The notes under the pieces: generated by a model | Told to the model about the DNA's origin: nothing | The model's database searches: none | What the model saw: the letters and a program-made list of their open reading frames with translations, nothing else | Part shown: positions 23,370-34,769 of the stretch, piece after piece | Position numbering within the stretch: position 1 is the first letter of the stretch | How the letters are laid out: the number at the start of each line of letters is the position of its first letter | Assembly: GCA_001414345.1 (NCBI GenBank) | Contig: LLCB01000430.1 | Location: forward strand, 1 to 38,283 | From: Hymenoscyphus infarciens | Lineage: Eukaryota > Ascomycota > Leotiomycetes > Helotiales > Helotiaceae | Reading direction: 5' to 3' | DNA length: 38,283 nucleotides | Program-made: the position numbers and the translations under genes

Positions 23370-25225
23370 ATAAAACTAATAATAATAAGGAAACGAGCTT
23401 TTAAAATTTATATAGATATAACTAAAGACTCTTAGCTTATCTTTTACTAGAGATATTAAGTATACGTAGAATCTATAGTAGAATAATAAGCTAACTTATT
23501 TATAAAGAGTATATAATATTTAAGAAGCTAACTATACTAGTATATTTAATCGCTAAGAGAATATATATAATATAAATTAAGATAAATACTTTAATAAAAA
23601 TACGTAATTATATTATAAAGAGAGCTATAAACTACTATAGAACTTTAGAATAAATAATCTAGCTTTTATAATTAATAACTAGTTATATATTAAAGATAAC
23701 TTAAATACTCTATTTTATAAGGCTTTTTTAGGTTTTAGCTAAATAATAGTAGTAGATTCTTCTAAATATAAGAATTATAAGAAGAAATTTAAATTAAAGA
23801 ATAAATTATATAAGTATATCTAAGAAGACTATAAAATTAAAAAAGGCCTATATTATAAGAAAGAAAGACTTCTTTAATATAAAAACTATATATATAGCTA
23901 AGTCTAATATATTTTATATAAAAGTAATTTAGAGTTTAGCTAAAAGCTAAATAGATATTAGTACTAAATATAGCTTTAAAGACTAGATATACGTCTAATT
24001 TATAATACTTTTATTTAAAGATAGAAGTCTAGATATAATATATCTAGATATAAGCTATAGTCTAATACTAGTAGACTAAAGCTAGCTTATAAAGATAAAA
24101 CTAGAGACTAAAATAAGATATATAATAATAGAGATTACTATAAAGAGTATCTTAGAGAATACTTACTAGTCTATAGAATATATAGTATTAGATCTTTATT
24201 TCCTAGAAAAGAAGTAGAATAGAAAGAGAGCACTTATATAGATTATATAAGAAGTATATATTATTAAAAACTTATAAGCTAATATATTAGTAAAAGTAGA
24301 TATTATAAGACTAGAGAGTATTAATAGATCGTTTAGTATAATTATAGCTATAATAAGATCTTATAAGATAGAAATAACTATAATAGCTAAGGCTATTAGC
24401 TTAATAATAGAGAAGCTAGTATAAGTAGAAATCTATACTAATTCTACTATAATAGTTATACTAGTTAGAGTTTATAACCTTGTCTTATAAGATAGAGATT
24501 ATCTTTTTAAACTAATAAAGTTAAATATTACTCTATTCTTATACGTAGTTAATAGTAATTCTTTCGCTATTCTTATAAAGAATAACTTAAATATATTAAT
24601 TTAGCTACTCTAAAACTTAATATTAGAAAAGCTAACTAAAATAACCTTTAATAAGATATATTATATTAAGATAGAATATTAAGATAAGATCTTTAAATTA
24701 GCTTTATAACTAGTAGTAAAGATAGAATAGCTAAAGAAGATATTAGTAATAGAGATAAAGCTACTAAATAGAATTATAATTTATAGTAATAATAAGGCTT
24801 TTATAAGACTAAAAGCTATATATAAAGAGTTCTTAGAGATATAGCTACTAAGTAAAGAGGTGAAGATCTTTATAAACTAATAGATAAAAGTCTACTTAAA
24901 GCTAGAATAAGAAGAGTATATAATAGATAGAGCTTAAATTTATCTAGCTAGCTAATATAGCTAAGAATTAATTAATAAGATATATAATAGTTTATACTAA
25001 GATAGTAAAATAGAATAGACTACTATATATTACCTCTTTATATACCTACTCTTTAAAGTCTAGAAGAATAAGAAGAATAAAAAGAGCTATATAGTAATAG
25101 ATATTTAAGAACTAAATAGGTTAGTTATACTAGACGTATAGCTAATACTATTATAAACTGAAATTATAGTAATATATTCTAGCTATAACTTTATTATAGC
25201 TATTAATAATTCAGCCTTCTTCTTC
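23370..25225 (+). pseudogene. Protease / reverse transcriptase of element B (truncated remnant)
   Basis: The end of the frame, about 24880-25221, matches the start of the reverse transcriptase of a gypsy-type family common in ascomycetes: EEYIIDRA, then IEQTTIYYLFIYPLFKV, VIDI-ELNRL (25101-25125), DVYPLLL and finally NNSAFF (25205-25221), just before the part that would carry the YxDD box. In-frame stops are TAA/TAG. The protease part (about 23400-24000) was not resolved. Confidence 0.65.
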
Positions 25226-26099
25226 TAATAACACTTTTAGTTATATAAGTATTAGTTATTTATAATCTTAATATAAAGTTATTAGTAGTTTTATAAATAC
25301 TAGTAAATTAAGATAGTCTATTTTTCTATTCTCTCTTCTTAAAAAAGACTTATTCTAAGTCTTTAGTTAGTAGTTAGTATAGTATTAGAATATCTAGAGT
25401 ATTATTTATCTATTTATTATAAGAAATATAACTTATCTCTTATTATTTATCTTTATAGTACTTAATAGTTAGAGATGAGTTAGTAGCTAGTAGTATTATT
25501 ATTTAGTAGATAAGAGCTCTTTATCTACTATTATATATTATATAATAATAGATATAAATAGAAGAGAGGCTAATTATTAGCTATTAGATAGAAAGTAGTA
25601 CGCTACTATAGAGTTATTATATTCTTACTATTATTATATATTATAATAGCAATTATTAAGTAATAAATAATAATTATAAAGTAATAGCTATTATTATAAG
25701 TAGTATATTAATAGACGACTTCTCTCTAATTCTAACTTCTCTTCTTCTTTTCTTTTTATTTAAATAATATAAATAGTAAGAATATCTTTTAATTAAGTAT
25801 ATTCTTATATACTAACTAGTCTCTAGAATATATATATATATATAGAAGTAAGTCTTTCTTCTCTTAATTAGATCTAATTTAAAGCTACTCTAATATAGTA
25901 AAATACCTCTTTTATATTCTCCTAGTACGCTTCTAGTTATCTACCGAGTCTATTATATTAAGTATCTTTAGATAAAATCTTAGAATAGAGATTACTAATA
26001 AGCTTTTAAGAAGACTAAGTTAAAGAATTATAGATACTATATAAAGTAGAATACTATATATATTCTAGTAAGTTTAATTCTAAATATATTCTAAATTTA

Positions 26100-26650
26100 T
26101 TCTAACTTAGAATAGTTACCTTAGTTTATAAAGAAGGAGTTTAATAAGCTTTAGCTTAAGAAAGAGAAGAAGGAGATTAAGAAGGCTACTAAGGCTCTAG
26201 ATAAGATATTAGTTATTACTAATATAGAGATATTAAAGAATAGTTTAGAGATATATAGTTTACTCTCTTAGAGAAGACTTAGTCGCTTTATACTAAGGTT
26301 ATTATAAGTACTTCTTACTAGTTAAAGAGATATTAGTTACTAATATTTTAATAGTCTTTATATAGTATTATAGAGAATAAGACCTCTATTTAAACCTAGG
26401 TTTAGGTTCTCTTTAAAGCTTATCTAAAGAGTTTACTAACGCTCTCTCGAAGTCTATTATAAGAGGTTACTAAGATAAGAAGCGCTTTTATAAGAAGGAG
26501 GTAGAGGAAGAGCCGCTTTAGACTTCTTATACTTAAGAGAGTAGAGAGAAGGAGAAGGATAATTCTAAGAGAGAAGAGGCTAGTAAGGCTATAGCTTAGA
26601 GAGAGTTAGTAAGCTTTATTTTAGTAATAACTTAGTCTTAGTTCTTTATA
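26100..26650 (+). pseudogene. Candidate extra reading frame of A2, opposite to its pol
   Basis: Counterpart of the minus-strand frame at 18650-19200 in A1. It shares KKEKKEIKKATKALDK at about 26156-26205 and the following Ile/Leu-rich run, then continues after a shift of about 2 nt. Product not recognised; an untranslated conserved region is the alternative. Confidence 0.28.
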
Positions 26651-29308
26651 TTATTAACTTTAAATATTCTTACTAGTTAGTAGTTTATTTTAGGTTTTTA
26701 TTATAAGTTTCTTATTAAAGGTAACTAGAATTAGAGAGTATTAATAGAGTTTTAAAAATTAACTCTTTTATCTAATTCTTATCTAATTCCTATATATTAA
26801 TCTATTTAGAGAGAAGTTAAAGTAGTCTTAGCTCTTCTAGATATTTAGTATAAAAGTCTCTTAAATAAAAATAGTAAATCTTAAAAATTATTTATAAAAT
26901 ACTAAGTAGAATCTAAATTATAGCTAATCTATTTTATCTAGTATTATAGCTAACTTTTAAAAAGTCTATTACTTAGTATTTCTTATATCTTCTATTCTTA
27001 TATATCTTAAATAATATCTAATAGAGGCTCTAGAGCCTCTTATTCTAGTAGAGAGGTATTTAGATCCTTTAATAGTATATTAAGAGTAAAAATATTATAA
27101 CTTAATAATTCTTTTAAAGGTTTTAGTTTATAGAAGTGTTTTATATAATCTAATATTTTAAAAAGTTCTATCTACTATTTAGTAAGCTTTTAGCTAAGAC
27201 GATTTATCTTAAGATTCTTAGTAAATAAGTAGACTTTATCTCTAATATCCTAGTTAATAGCTCTTTAGTACTAATTTATACTATCTTTTATCTTTTACTA
27301 AGTCTTACTTATATTATTCTTAGCTATTTCTTAAGTAGAGTATATATATTAGACTACTTTTACTACCTTATTATAGTTAAGTCTTTCTTATAAAATAGAA
27401 GTCTTTAGTATATTCTAGTCTTATAAAGTTCTTAGATTAAGTTTAAACTTAAGCTAATAAGAGGTTATACTAATAGATAAGTATAAAAGTATTATTTATA
27501 TACTATCTATAAGAGGGATTAATTCGCTCTAGTTATATTAATAGTATATTATAAAGAGCCTTAGTCTCTACTTAATATATTAGTTTATTATCTTTATCTA
27601 TTTATAGTAAGTAGTACTAAGCTTAAGCTTAATACTAATTATTTAATAAAATTTAGTCTAAAATACTAATATAAATTAAAGTTATTAGTTAAACGTAATT
27701 AATTTAGAGTAGTAACTAAAATAATAAATCTATTAAATAAAGAGTTTAGCTAGTTCTTTAACGTCTATAGTTAAGTAGTAAGATATTAATACTAAATCCT
27801 TTCTAAGTTAGTTAATAAATACTAATATAGTATTAAATCTATATTTATCTTTTAGAAATAATTTAAAATCTATATATAAATATTATATAGAGTAGCTAGG
27901 TACTAGTAGAGAGTAAAAAAAGCCTTATTATTTAGTTTATTAAGAATAGAAGTATCTATAAGCTTAATAATTCGCTATATACCTCTTATAGTTTAACTCT
28001 AATCTAGCCTAGTAGTAGTATTATACTAATAGCTAGTATATCTTTTTTATACTTAGATAAGTACTAAATACTTAGTTATAGACTTCTTAGATTAGTTTTA
28101 TATAAAGTTTAATATTCTTTTAAATATAAAGTTAATTCTTAAAAAGAAGTAAATTATCTAATAAAAGAGTATATCTATTTAGAAGTTTATAACGTTCTTT
28201 CTAAAAGAAGTATAGGTTATCTTAACTTATTTTTAAAATAACATCTAACTAAATTATATAAAGAGATATAGATTATTCTTATAAAAAGGTCTAAGTAAGT
28301 TTAGTATTAATTTAGAGGTCTAACTAATTAGATCTTAAAAGAGTATATAAGTAGCTATCTATTTTAGATTAATTATAAGTTTTTAGGTCTTATTTATATT
28401 AGGTTAATTTATCTACTTTTTAATTATTCTTCTTAAATATAAATTAAAGTTAAAAGTTAAAGTCTAATAAAAACTCTATCTATTAGACTTACTTAGCTAT
28501 AAGTAGCGTAGTTATTATAAAGTATTCTAATAATCTATAGTCTAAATATATATTAATATACTTCTAATATAATATAAGTTTAAGATACTATTTCCTAAAA
28601 GCTTTTAGAATAGTTAATAACTCTTTATTATAGATCTTCTAATTTAATTTATAGCTAACTAAGACATAGGAATAGAACTTAATAGAGTATTAAAGGCTAG
28701 TTTATTATTATAAGAATATATCTATTATTACTTCTTCTTCTAAGAAGTCTATTTCTAGCTTTATATTATAATTAGAGTTAAAGTAGTATAAGGTTTAAGT
28801 TATAAGTAGCTTAGTTCTCAGTACTTTAAAAGCTTCTTTATATTTAAGTATTTATAGAAATAGCTCTAAAGAGTATATTATTATAGTTAGAGGTTTAGTA
28901 ATTTTAGTATAACTTTTAATAAATTATTTATAGAATTCTATAAACCTTAGATAAGACTTTATATCTATTATAGTATTAAGTTAGACCTAGTTTTATAAAG
29001 GTTTTACCTTTTTAAAATTAACTTTAAGTTCTTTTATAATTAAGATAAATTCTAAGTATTTAACTCTAGTAATATTAAATTCACTTTTCTTAATATCTAG
29101 CTAGAGTTCTACTTTTTAGAGCTAATTTAGAACCTTCTTAACTTATTTCTTATATTCTTTAATAATATTTAAATAAATTAAAATATTATCTAAGTCTAAA
29201 TATTTAATTAAGACGTTATTTATATAATATTAATAGATAGTAAGACTATTATAGAGTCTAAAAGAGAGGACCTTATATTTATATATACTATACCTAGTTC
29301 TAAATATA
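26650..29308 (-). pseudogene. Pol of chromovirus A2, C-terminal part (chromodomain, integrase, RNase H, reverse transcriptase)
   Basis: Minus-strand counterpart of A1 pol, interrupted at the TRY-IYKYKV block of the reverse transcriptase by transposon D. The upstream part of the gene resumes at 34612-34769 and 35161-35858. It is inactive because of dense TAA/TAG and the three insertions. Confidence 0.82.
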
Positions 29309-29338
29309 AGTTACGCTATTCTATAGCTAATACTAGTA
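29309..29338 (+). repeat. Left terminal inverted repeat of transposon D
   Basis: Pairs with 34572-34602 over about 26 of 30 positions; most mismatches are C/T or G/A. A subterminal ATTCACT lies 64 bases inside (29373-29379) and has a counterpart inside the right end. Confidence 0.82.
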
Positions 29339-29677
29339 GAGGTCTCTAGCCTACTAAGTACGCTACTACGTAATTCACTCTCTTATTCTTCTATTTACTC
29401 TAGAAGTATTCTAAAACCCTTTTATATTATATATATATATTATTATATTTCTGATTACTAATACTCTAGAAACTATAGATATAACTTAAATAGTTACTTA
29501 AAAGTATCTAATACTTATAAAATACTTAAATATATACTTAACTAGTTAAACTAGTTAAACTAATAAAAATATCGACTTCTTTAAAAAGTGGGAATAACCT
29601 TAGTTTTACCTTCTTAGAGTATTATCTAACTTCTAGACATGTTCTAATAGTAATAGTATAAGATACTTATCTTTTTA

Positions 29678-29697
29678 CTAGAGAGCTAGCTCTCTAG
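29678..29697. repeat. 20-bp perfect palindrome in transposon D
   Basis: CTAGAGAGCTAGCTCTCTAG reads identically on both strands. It lies near the left end of D in a non-coding part. It may be chance or a transposase or host factor site. Confidence 0.7.
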
Positions 29698-29879
29698 ACT
29701 CTCTAGTAGAAAGGACACTCTCTTATATCTATCTATTAAGATTAAGTACGATTTATATAATAAAGTAAATAAATTTAAGCCTTTTATCTATTTAATATAA
29801 ATAGTAGATCGCTTATAAATTAGTAGCTAGATATATCTATATAAATAAGCTCTCGATCTAATACTAATACTTCGATCTT

Positions 29880-31290
29880 TTAACCTTTTACTACCTTAAT
29901 ATAGAGGCTACTTCGCCTAATCTATAAGCGTATAAAAGACCTCGAACTCTTTAACCTTCTCTTTTAAAAGTATAAGCTTTTAATAATCCTACTAATATTC
30001 TTTAAACGCGCTAAAGGCTATTTAAGTACGACGAAGCTATTTAGCTCTCTATAGACGAATTCGACTCTATATAGCTATATCTCTTAAACGTATAAAGTAT
30101 TATTTATACCTCTCGATTTAATTAAGATAGCGATTAAGAGACGTTATAATATAATTATATATTTAGGTATAAACTAAATAATAGTATAGTAAAGAATAAA
30201 GCAATTAATATCTCTTAGAATTCCTTCTCTATATATAATTATAGTATTAGAATAATATACTATATACTATTAAATCGAATATAAATTATATAGACATCTA
30301 CTATTAAAGATTATAACTATATACTTTAAGCTTATAATAAAAAGACATAGAATCTTATAATATACTATATAGTAGAGAAATAACTTATAAAGAGCTATTA
30401 ACCTTCTAATATTATAGCTACTCTTAGAGAAGTATCGTCTTAACTATAACTTGAAAACGCTAGTAGTAGATATCTTATACTTAAGAATAGATATAATTAG
30501 AAATAATTACTTAATACCGCTACTAAGAAAGTTAGTAATAGAATTAATAATCTCTCTTATAAAGTAGTAAGATTAATAGAGCCTTTTAAATTCTCTAATA
30601 AATAAGATAGCTTCTTTATTAAGATAGAGAGAGTAGTAGAATAATTAAAGAAGTATATAGTATAAGGAAAAGGACTCTACTTTTATAACTCTATCGTTGT
30701 TAATAAATAAGAAAAGAGCTCTAAGTAAGATAAGCTAAAAATTAGTAAAGAGTATAAAGTTTAAGGATTTATATAAGTAAAAGAGAAGAGGCTTAAACTT
30801 CTAGTAAAGGATAGATATCTTATACTAATTAATTCTACTTATAAAACTAATTACCTTAAGTAGAAGCTCTTCTCGTTAGTATACTACTTATCTAAGAGTA
30901 TATACTTACTATCTACTTTCTTTCTTATATCTAATAAGAATAGCGAAATTATTAAAGCTTACTTTGAATAGCTTATAACCTAGATAAAAGAGAAGCTTAA
31001 TATATAATAATATATTAAATACGCTCTCTCTTATAACTCTATTACTAAGTAACTTATAATTAAGAACGTATTTATTAAGAATAGCGATTAATTCTCTTTC
31101 TATAGCGCTATTAAGCACTTCCTCTATATATAGTACTCTAGCTAAATAAGAGATTAAAACCTTAAAAACCGTAGACGAGATTATCTTATAAAAGCTACTA
31201 ACTACTTTAAGAGTATATATATACCTACTCGCTTTTACTTAAAACTAGTTTAAATTAGTATTAAATCGATTTTAATAGCTTAAGTAAGAG
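29880..31290 (+). pseudogene. MULE transposase of transposon D (remnant)
   Basis: In one continuous phase (codons at positions divisible by 3) and allowing TAA/TAG for Gln/Trp, the frame contains a region like the N-terminal DNA-binding part of FAR1/MULE proteins (TSTIKDYNYIL at about 30300-30335, normally ...DHNH..). The catalytic-domain start LINSTYKTNYLK lies at about 30828-30863. The Asn at 30831-30833 is the expected first catalytic Asp, and GAT to AAT after a T is a RIP change. FLISNKNSE-IIKAYFE follows at about 30927-30970. The later catalytic residues were not assigned, and a SWIM-type zinc finger was not found. The start and end are approximate. It would cut and paste D at its terminal repeats. 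Confidence 0.7.
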
Positions 31291-31309
31291 TTAATATAGT
31301 ATCTAATCT

Positions 31310-31438
31310 TATTTAGAGAGGTTCTAAGGTTCTGATTCTATTTAGAGAGGTTTTGATTATATTTAGAGAGGTTTAGAACCTATTTAGAGAGGTTCTAAGG
31401 TTCTGAACCTATTTAAAGAGGTTCTAAACCTATTCTAA
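31310..31438 (+). repeat. Small tandem repeat in transposon D (TATTTAGAGAGGTT units)
   Basis: Five imperfect units of about 21-29 bp starting at about 31310, 31339, 31360, 31381 and 31410, each with ATTTAGAGAGGTT followed by CTAAGGTTCTGAACC-like sequence. Several TpG dinucleotides survive here. Confidence 0.85.
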
Positions 31439-32331
31439 ATCGTTAAATTAATTAGAGCTATTACTAGCTATAGTTTAGAGAAGCTCGGAGTAGTTTCTCT
31501 AGATAGCTTATACTATTCTATTATAACTAATACTAGCTTTAGTATATACTAGCTATATATTAGTAGTATATTAACACTTAAAAAGTACTTAGAAGAAAAA
31601 ATAAAAAGTCTAGAGAGAGTGTTTTTTTTTTTAAAGTCGATTTAAGAGACTTTTTATATATTAACTATAATTAGTAATTATATATTAATAATCCTTATAA
31701 TTAGAGCTACTAGTATATAAGTTTTTAATATATTACGTAACTAAAGTAGGTTATATAGTAGAGCGTGGCTTTTATACTAGAGTCGCTCTTACTAAACATA
31801 GTACGCTATGTATAACTAGCTACGTAGTAGACTTAGTATACGTACGAGCTACTTCTATCTTCGACTTCGACTTTAACGACTTCGACGACTTTAATACTTC
31901 GACACTTCGATACTTTACTTCGACGACAACGACGATAACGACGAGAATAATAACTCTCTATCGCTATTATATTATATTCGTTACTTAGTATTAGGCCGCT
32001 TATTAGTATTATAATCTACGTTATATTCGTCGCGTTCGCTACTCTAGTTAATTCCACGTCGTTGAATAGTAGTAGAATAATATTAGACGATATAGACATA
32101 TTTCATAGTTAGACTTTTAGTAGAGCGAATCAGAAGCCTTAGATTTATTATCTACGTTATCGCTATCGCTGTCGCTGTCGCTATAGCTATTACTATCGCT
32201 TTTATAGTATATACTATTTCTACTCTTACTTCTTAAACTAATATACGTGTCTTATAGTTACTAACTAACTAACTAACCGACTAATCTAACTAATCATAGT
32301 ATAGTATATATAAATAGATAACGTTATTTAA

Positions 32332-32445
32332 GTTAGTAGAATAATTAGTAGAATAATTAGTAGAATTAGTAAAATTAGTAGAATTAGTAAAATTAGTAGA
32401 ATTAGTAAAATTAGTAGAATTAGTGAAATTAGTAGAATTAGTAAG
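32332..32445 (+). repeat. 18-bp tandem repeat in transposon D
   Basis: About six units of ATTAGTAGAATTAGTAAA, some shortened to 9 bp (TTAGTAGAA). One unit keeps a TpG (TTAGTGAAA). Confidence 0.88.
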
Positions 32446-32599
32446 TAGAAGTAGGAAATAGACATTTAAGTATATTACGTAAGAGTAGTATAGCTATGTA
32501 ATATACGTCTAATTACGTGATTTTAAATTCAAGTTCTTTTTTCAAACTCTTTTTTAAGAGCTCTTTTTTAAGCTCTTTTATTCTTAATTCTTTTTTAGT

Positions 32600-32845
32600 A
32601 CTAGTCTAAAACTAGCTCTAACCTTGTTCTAAACTAGTTCTAAACTAGTTTAGAACTATTTATATAAAGTCGACTCTAAATCAGATATATTTAAGGTATT
32701 ATAGATTAAGAAACTAATTTAGCTCTCTTTTAGACCTAGCTCTAAATCGGTTCTAAACTAGCTCTAAACTAGTAGAACCTTTCTAAACCGGTTCTGAACC
32801 GGCTCTAAATCGGTTCTAAATCGGTTCTAAACTAATAGAACTACT
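32600..32845 (+). repeat. Dispersed CTAAACYRGTT repeat series in transposon D
   Basis: More than ten short copies of CTAGTTCTAAA or CGGTTCTAAAT arranged irregularly, with AACCGG/CCGGTT palindromes such as TTCTAAACCGGTTCTGAACC at about 32783-32802. Confidence 0.7.
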
Positions 32846-32949
32846 TTAATACTAATCTAACTCTAGATTAACTTTAATTTAAATCAGAGTCGAATTAGAG
32901 TTGAATTAGTATTAAGTAAATAGCGGTTCAGTAGTATAGTATACTATTC

Positions 32950-34290
32950 TATTACTATATAAGAGCTAGATATAATAAATTAATATAAGCTACTCTTAAT
33001 AAGATTCTAGATAGCTTTAAGATTATAAAGAGTAAAACCGAGTTTTAGAATATAAGAGAGTACTAGTATATATAAAAGATATAGAAAGATAATAGCGAGA
33101 AGTAGGCTAATTACGTTTATTAGAAAGACTTAATTCTCTTATAAATTCTAACTACTAGTCTAAACGAAGAATAGTATTATAAGCTTAAAAGATTACTCTA
33201 TCTTCGTAAAAATTAATACTCTAGATATACTCTCGCTTTTATAATATAAATAGTTAAAGATAACGCTAATAATTAAGCTTTAAAAAACGAAAAAGCTATT
33301 TATAACCTCGATAATAAGAAGAACGTGTTTATAGATCGATATCCTTAGCTAAAGCTATTCTTAAGATTAGCTTAGAATATCTTAATAAGTAATTTTATAG
33401 ATATAGAGAAGACGTATTATAAAGCTTTTAAGAGATTACTTATAGAAGGTTAATAATTAGTATATAAGAGCTATACTCTCGAGACTAATAGCGAATATAA
33501 TTATAAGAGCTTTTATATATAGAAGTTATTATATTAATATATACTTAAATAATTCGTTCTTTTCTCTAAGCTTAAGATCGCTTAATCTCTCTAATACTAA
33601 TATCTTAATTAAGATCTCGATTAGTATAAGTATTTAAGCGCTTTCTAGAGTATAGAGAGATATATAATATTCTAATATCTCTGCTACGCTTACTCTACTA
33701 ATTCTTTTAAAGAGCGTATTACGTCTAAAAACTCTCGAATATATACTAAAACAGTCGATAAGAGATAGAGGAAGTAGTCTTTTAGATTAAGAATAAAGAG
33801 TACGCGATTAAAGACTTTTACTAAAAGAGAGAGATACTAGAGACATAGACTAAGCTTTTACTATTAAAAAGCGTTAGCGAGTTTAGGAAGTTTTAGAATA
33901 TAATTAAGTATAAGAAGCTAGAGAAAGAGATCGTAGAAAAGTAATAAGAGATTATTATAGAATTTAGTACGCTTACTATATATAGAAACTAGTAAGTACG
34001 TACTTCTACTACTACTAGAGAAGGTCGCGATAGCTTTAATTAGTTAGGTTTCGATATTAATATAACCTCTTAAGTTAACGCCTTCAATTCTACTACTACT
34101 CTCGATAATATATATTATAGTATACTAGTTACTAGAATATAGTTAAATTAGATACTAGAAAAGGTAGAGGTATAGATAGAAGTTAATAAGCAGATTACTA
34201 GAGACTTTAGTATAATCTTTTATAAAAAGTAGTAGAAGAGTATACTAGAAGAGAGAAAGAGCAGCGTAAAGAGAAAGTACTAGCTCGATT
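32950..34290 (+). pseudogene. Second, unidentified reading frame of transposon D (remnant)
   Basis: From about 32960 a plus-strand frame can be followed with TAA/TAG only at likely Gln/Trp positions. It includes ILDSFKIIKSKTEF, YYKLKRLLYLRKN, NKKNVFIDRY and FIDIEKTYYKAFKRLL, all before about 33450. Beyond about 33650 the phase is uncertain. A last part at about 34020-34290 is rich in Glu, Lys and Arg and could form a coiled coil. The protein was not recognised; it could be a second transposon protein or a captured host gene. CpG is relatively frequent here (for example CTCTCGAGAC, GGTCGCGATAGC). Confidence 0.35.
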
Positions 34291-34459
34291 AGGCAATTAG
34301 TATATAATTAAGAAAAGTCCTCAGATTTAAGCTTTTTAAGCTTTAAATTAACTTTTTAGACGCTTTATTCAATCGTACGTAGTTTATTAATTTATTATTA
34401 TTATAAGCTTTATTTACTCTTTTTAACTGATTTTACGTATCTATAGCCTCTTAGTATAA

Positions 34460-34529
34460 ATTCACTTTTTTAGATAGAACTAGTCCTTTTTAGAAAGATA
34501 GTAGCGATTGTTTTCTAGCAAAAGTGAAT
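34460..34529. repeat. Inverted ATTCACTTTT pair near the right end of transposon D
   Basis: ATTCACTTTT at 34460-34469 faces AAAAGTGAAT at 34520-34529, with 50 bases between. The outer copy lies 73 bases inside the right end, similar to the ATTCACT 64 bases inside the left end, so it may be a subterminal transposase-binding site. Confidence 0.6.
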
Positions 34530-34571
34530 ATATTAAAATTTCGCTAATTTTATACGCTAGCATAGTATCTA

Positions 34572-34602
34572 TACTAGCGTTAGTTATAGAATAGCGTTTT
34601 CT
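34572..34602 (-). repeat. Right terminal inverted repeat of transposon D
   Basis: Reverse complement of the left terminal repeat (core ACGCTATTCTATARCTAA), followed directly by the second copy of the target duplication CTAAATATA. Confidence 0.82.
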
Positions 34603-34611
34603 CTAAATATA

Positions 34612-34769
34612 GTTATCTCTTCTAAGTTAAAGTTTATTTAGATATAATAGAAAGCTTATCTTATATCTAACTTAGTAAAGATTTTAGCTATTCTTATTCT
34701 TAAAAGAAGCTTATTAATTTAAGAGATTAGCGTTTTAGATTAGAGTATTTAGCGTCTAGTAATTAATAT
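34612..34769 (-). mobile_element. Chromovirus A2, segment 2
   Basis: The reverse complement matches A1 at about 15755-15917 (reverse transcriptase, including the LDIR-AF block). It starts after the D target duplication and ends with AATAT (34765-34769), which is repeated at 35161-35165 on the other side of solo LTR E1. Confidence 0.9.

Larger units (their letters stand above)
22450..25225 (+). mobile_element. Ty3/gypsy-like element B, truncated by A2
   Basis: A plus-strand retroelement remnant, distinct from A. A Gag-like tail is followed by a protease and reverse transcriptase stretch that breaks off in mid-domain where inverted element A2 begins. No copy of the rest of the reverse transcriptase was found to the right within the window. 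B is the oldest insertion in the nest, because A2 interrupts it. Confidence 0.7.
25226..29308 (-). mobile_element. Chromovirus A2, segment 1 (inverted relative of A1)
   Basis: The reverse complement of this stretch aligns with A1 from about 15918 to 19934 plus about 100 bases of LTR. In plus-strand order it holds a shortened 3' LTR (about 25226-25323), purine tract, 3' non-coding region, antisense frame (plus strand here, about 26100-26650), chromodomain (about 26750-26930), integrase, RNase H and reverse transcriptase (YxDD box near 29187). The LTR lacks its outer end, and the junction with element B is uncertain by about 15 bases. Differences from A1 include small indels as well as transitions, so A2 is a diverged copy. 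The segment stops at 29308 where transposon D is inserted. Confidence 0.88.
31439..32949. other. Middle region of transposon D, low complexity, no clear gene
   Basis: Contains a TTCGAC / ACGACGATAACG-rich stretch at about 31855-31955, a TATCGC/TGTCGC hexamer run at about 32156-32196, an 18-bp repeat at 32332-32445 and a CTAGTTCTAAA/CGGTTCTAAA series at about 32600-32845. CpG and CpA are commoner than in the flanking elements. No protein domain was recognised. Confidence 0.6.
29309..34602 (+). mobile_element. Mutator-like DNA transposon D (about 5.3 kb)
   Basis: Inserted in A2 with a 9-bp target duplication CTAAATATA (29300-29308 and 34603-34611). Removing D and one copy restores a sequence collinear with A1, differing only at C/T positions. 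Terminal inverted repeats of about 30 bp: left AGTTACGCTATTCTATAG..., right, read inward, AGAAAACGCTATTCTATA..., both continuing to CTAGTA. The 9-bp duplication and the transposase motif both point to the Mutator/MULE superfamily. Inside are a transposase remnant, a middle region with several small tandem repeats, and a second unidentified frame. The middle keeps more CpA, TpG and CpG than the surrounding elements. Confidence 0.85.

Noticed and set aside
25226..25323. Complete short LTR of about 100 bp for A2
   Set aside because: It aligns only with an inner part of the A1 LTR and lacks the TGTAATAG-type ends, so it is a truncated LTR.
30909..31118. Minus-strand open frame of 69 codons in transposon D
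   Set aside because: It lies opposite the MULE transposase frame and is AT-biased with no domain. It exists because RIP stops fall on the other strand.
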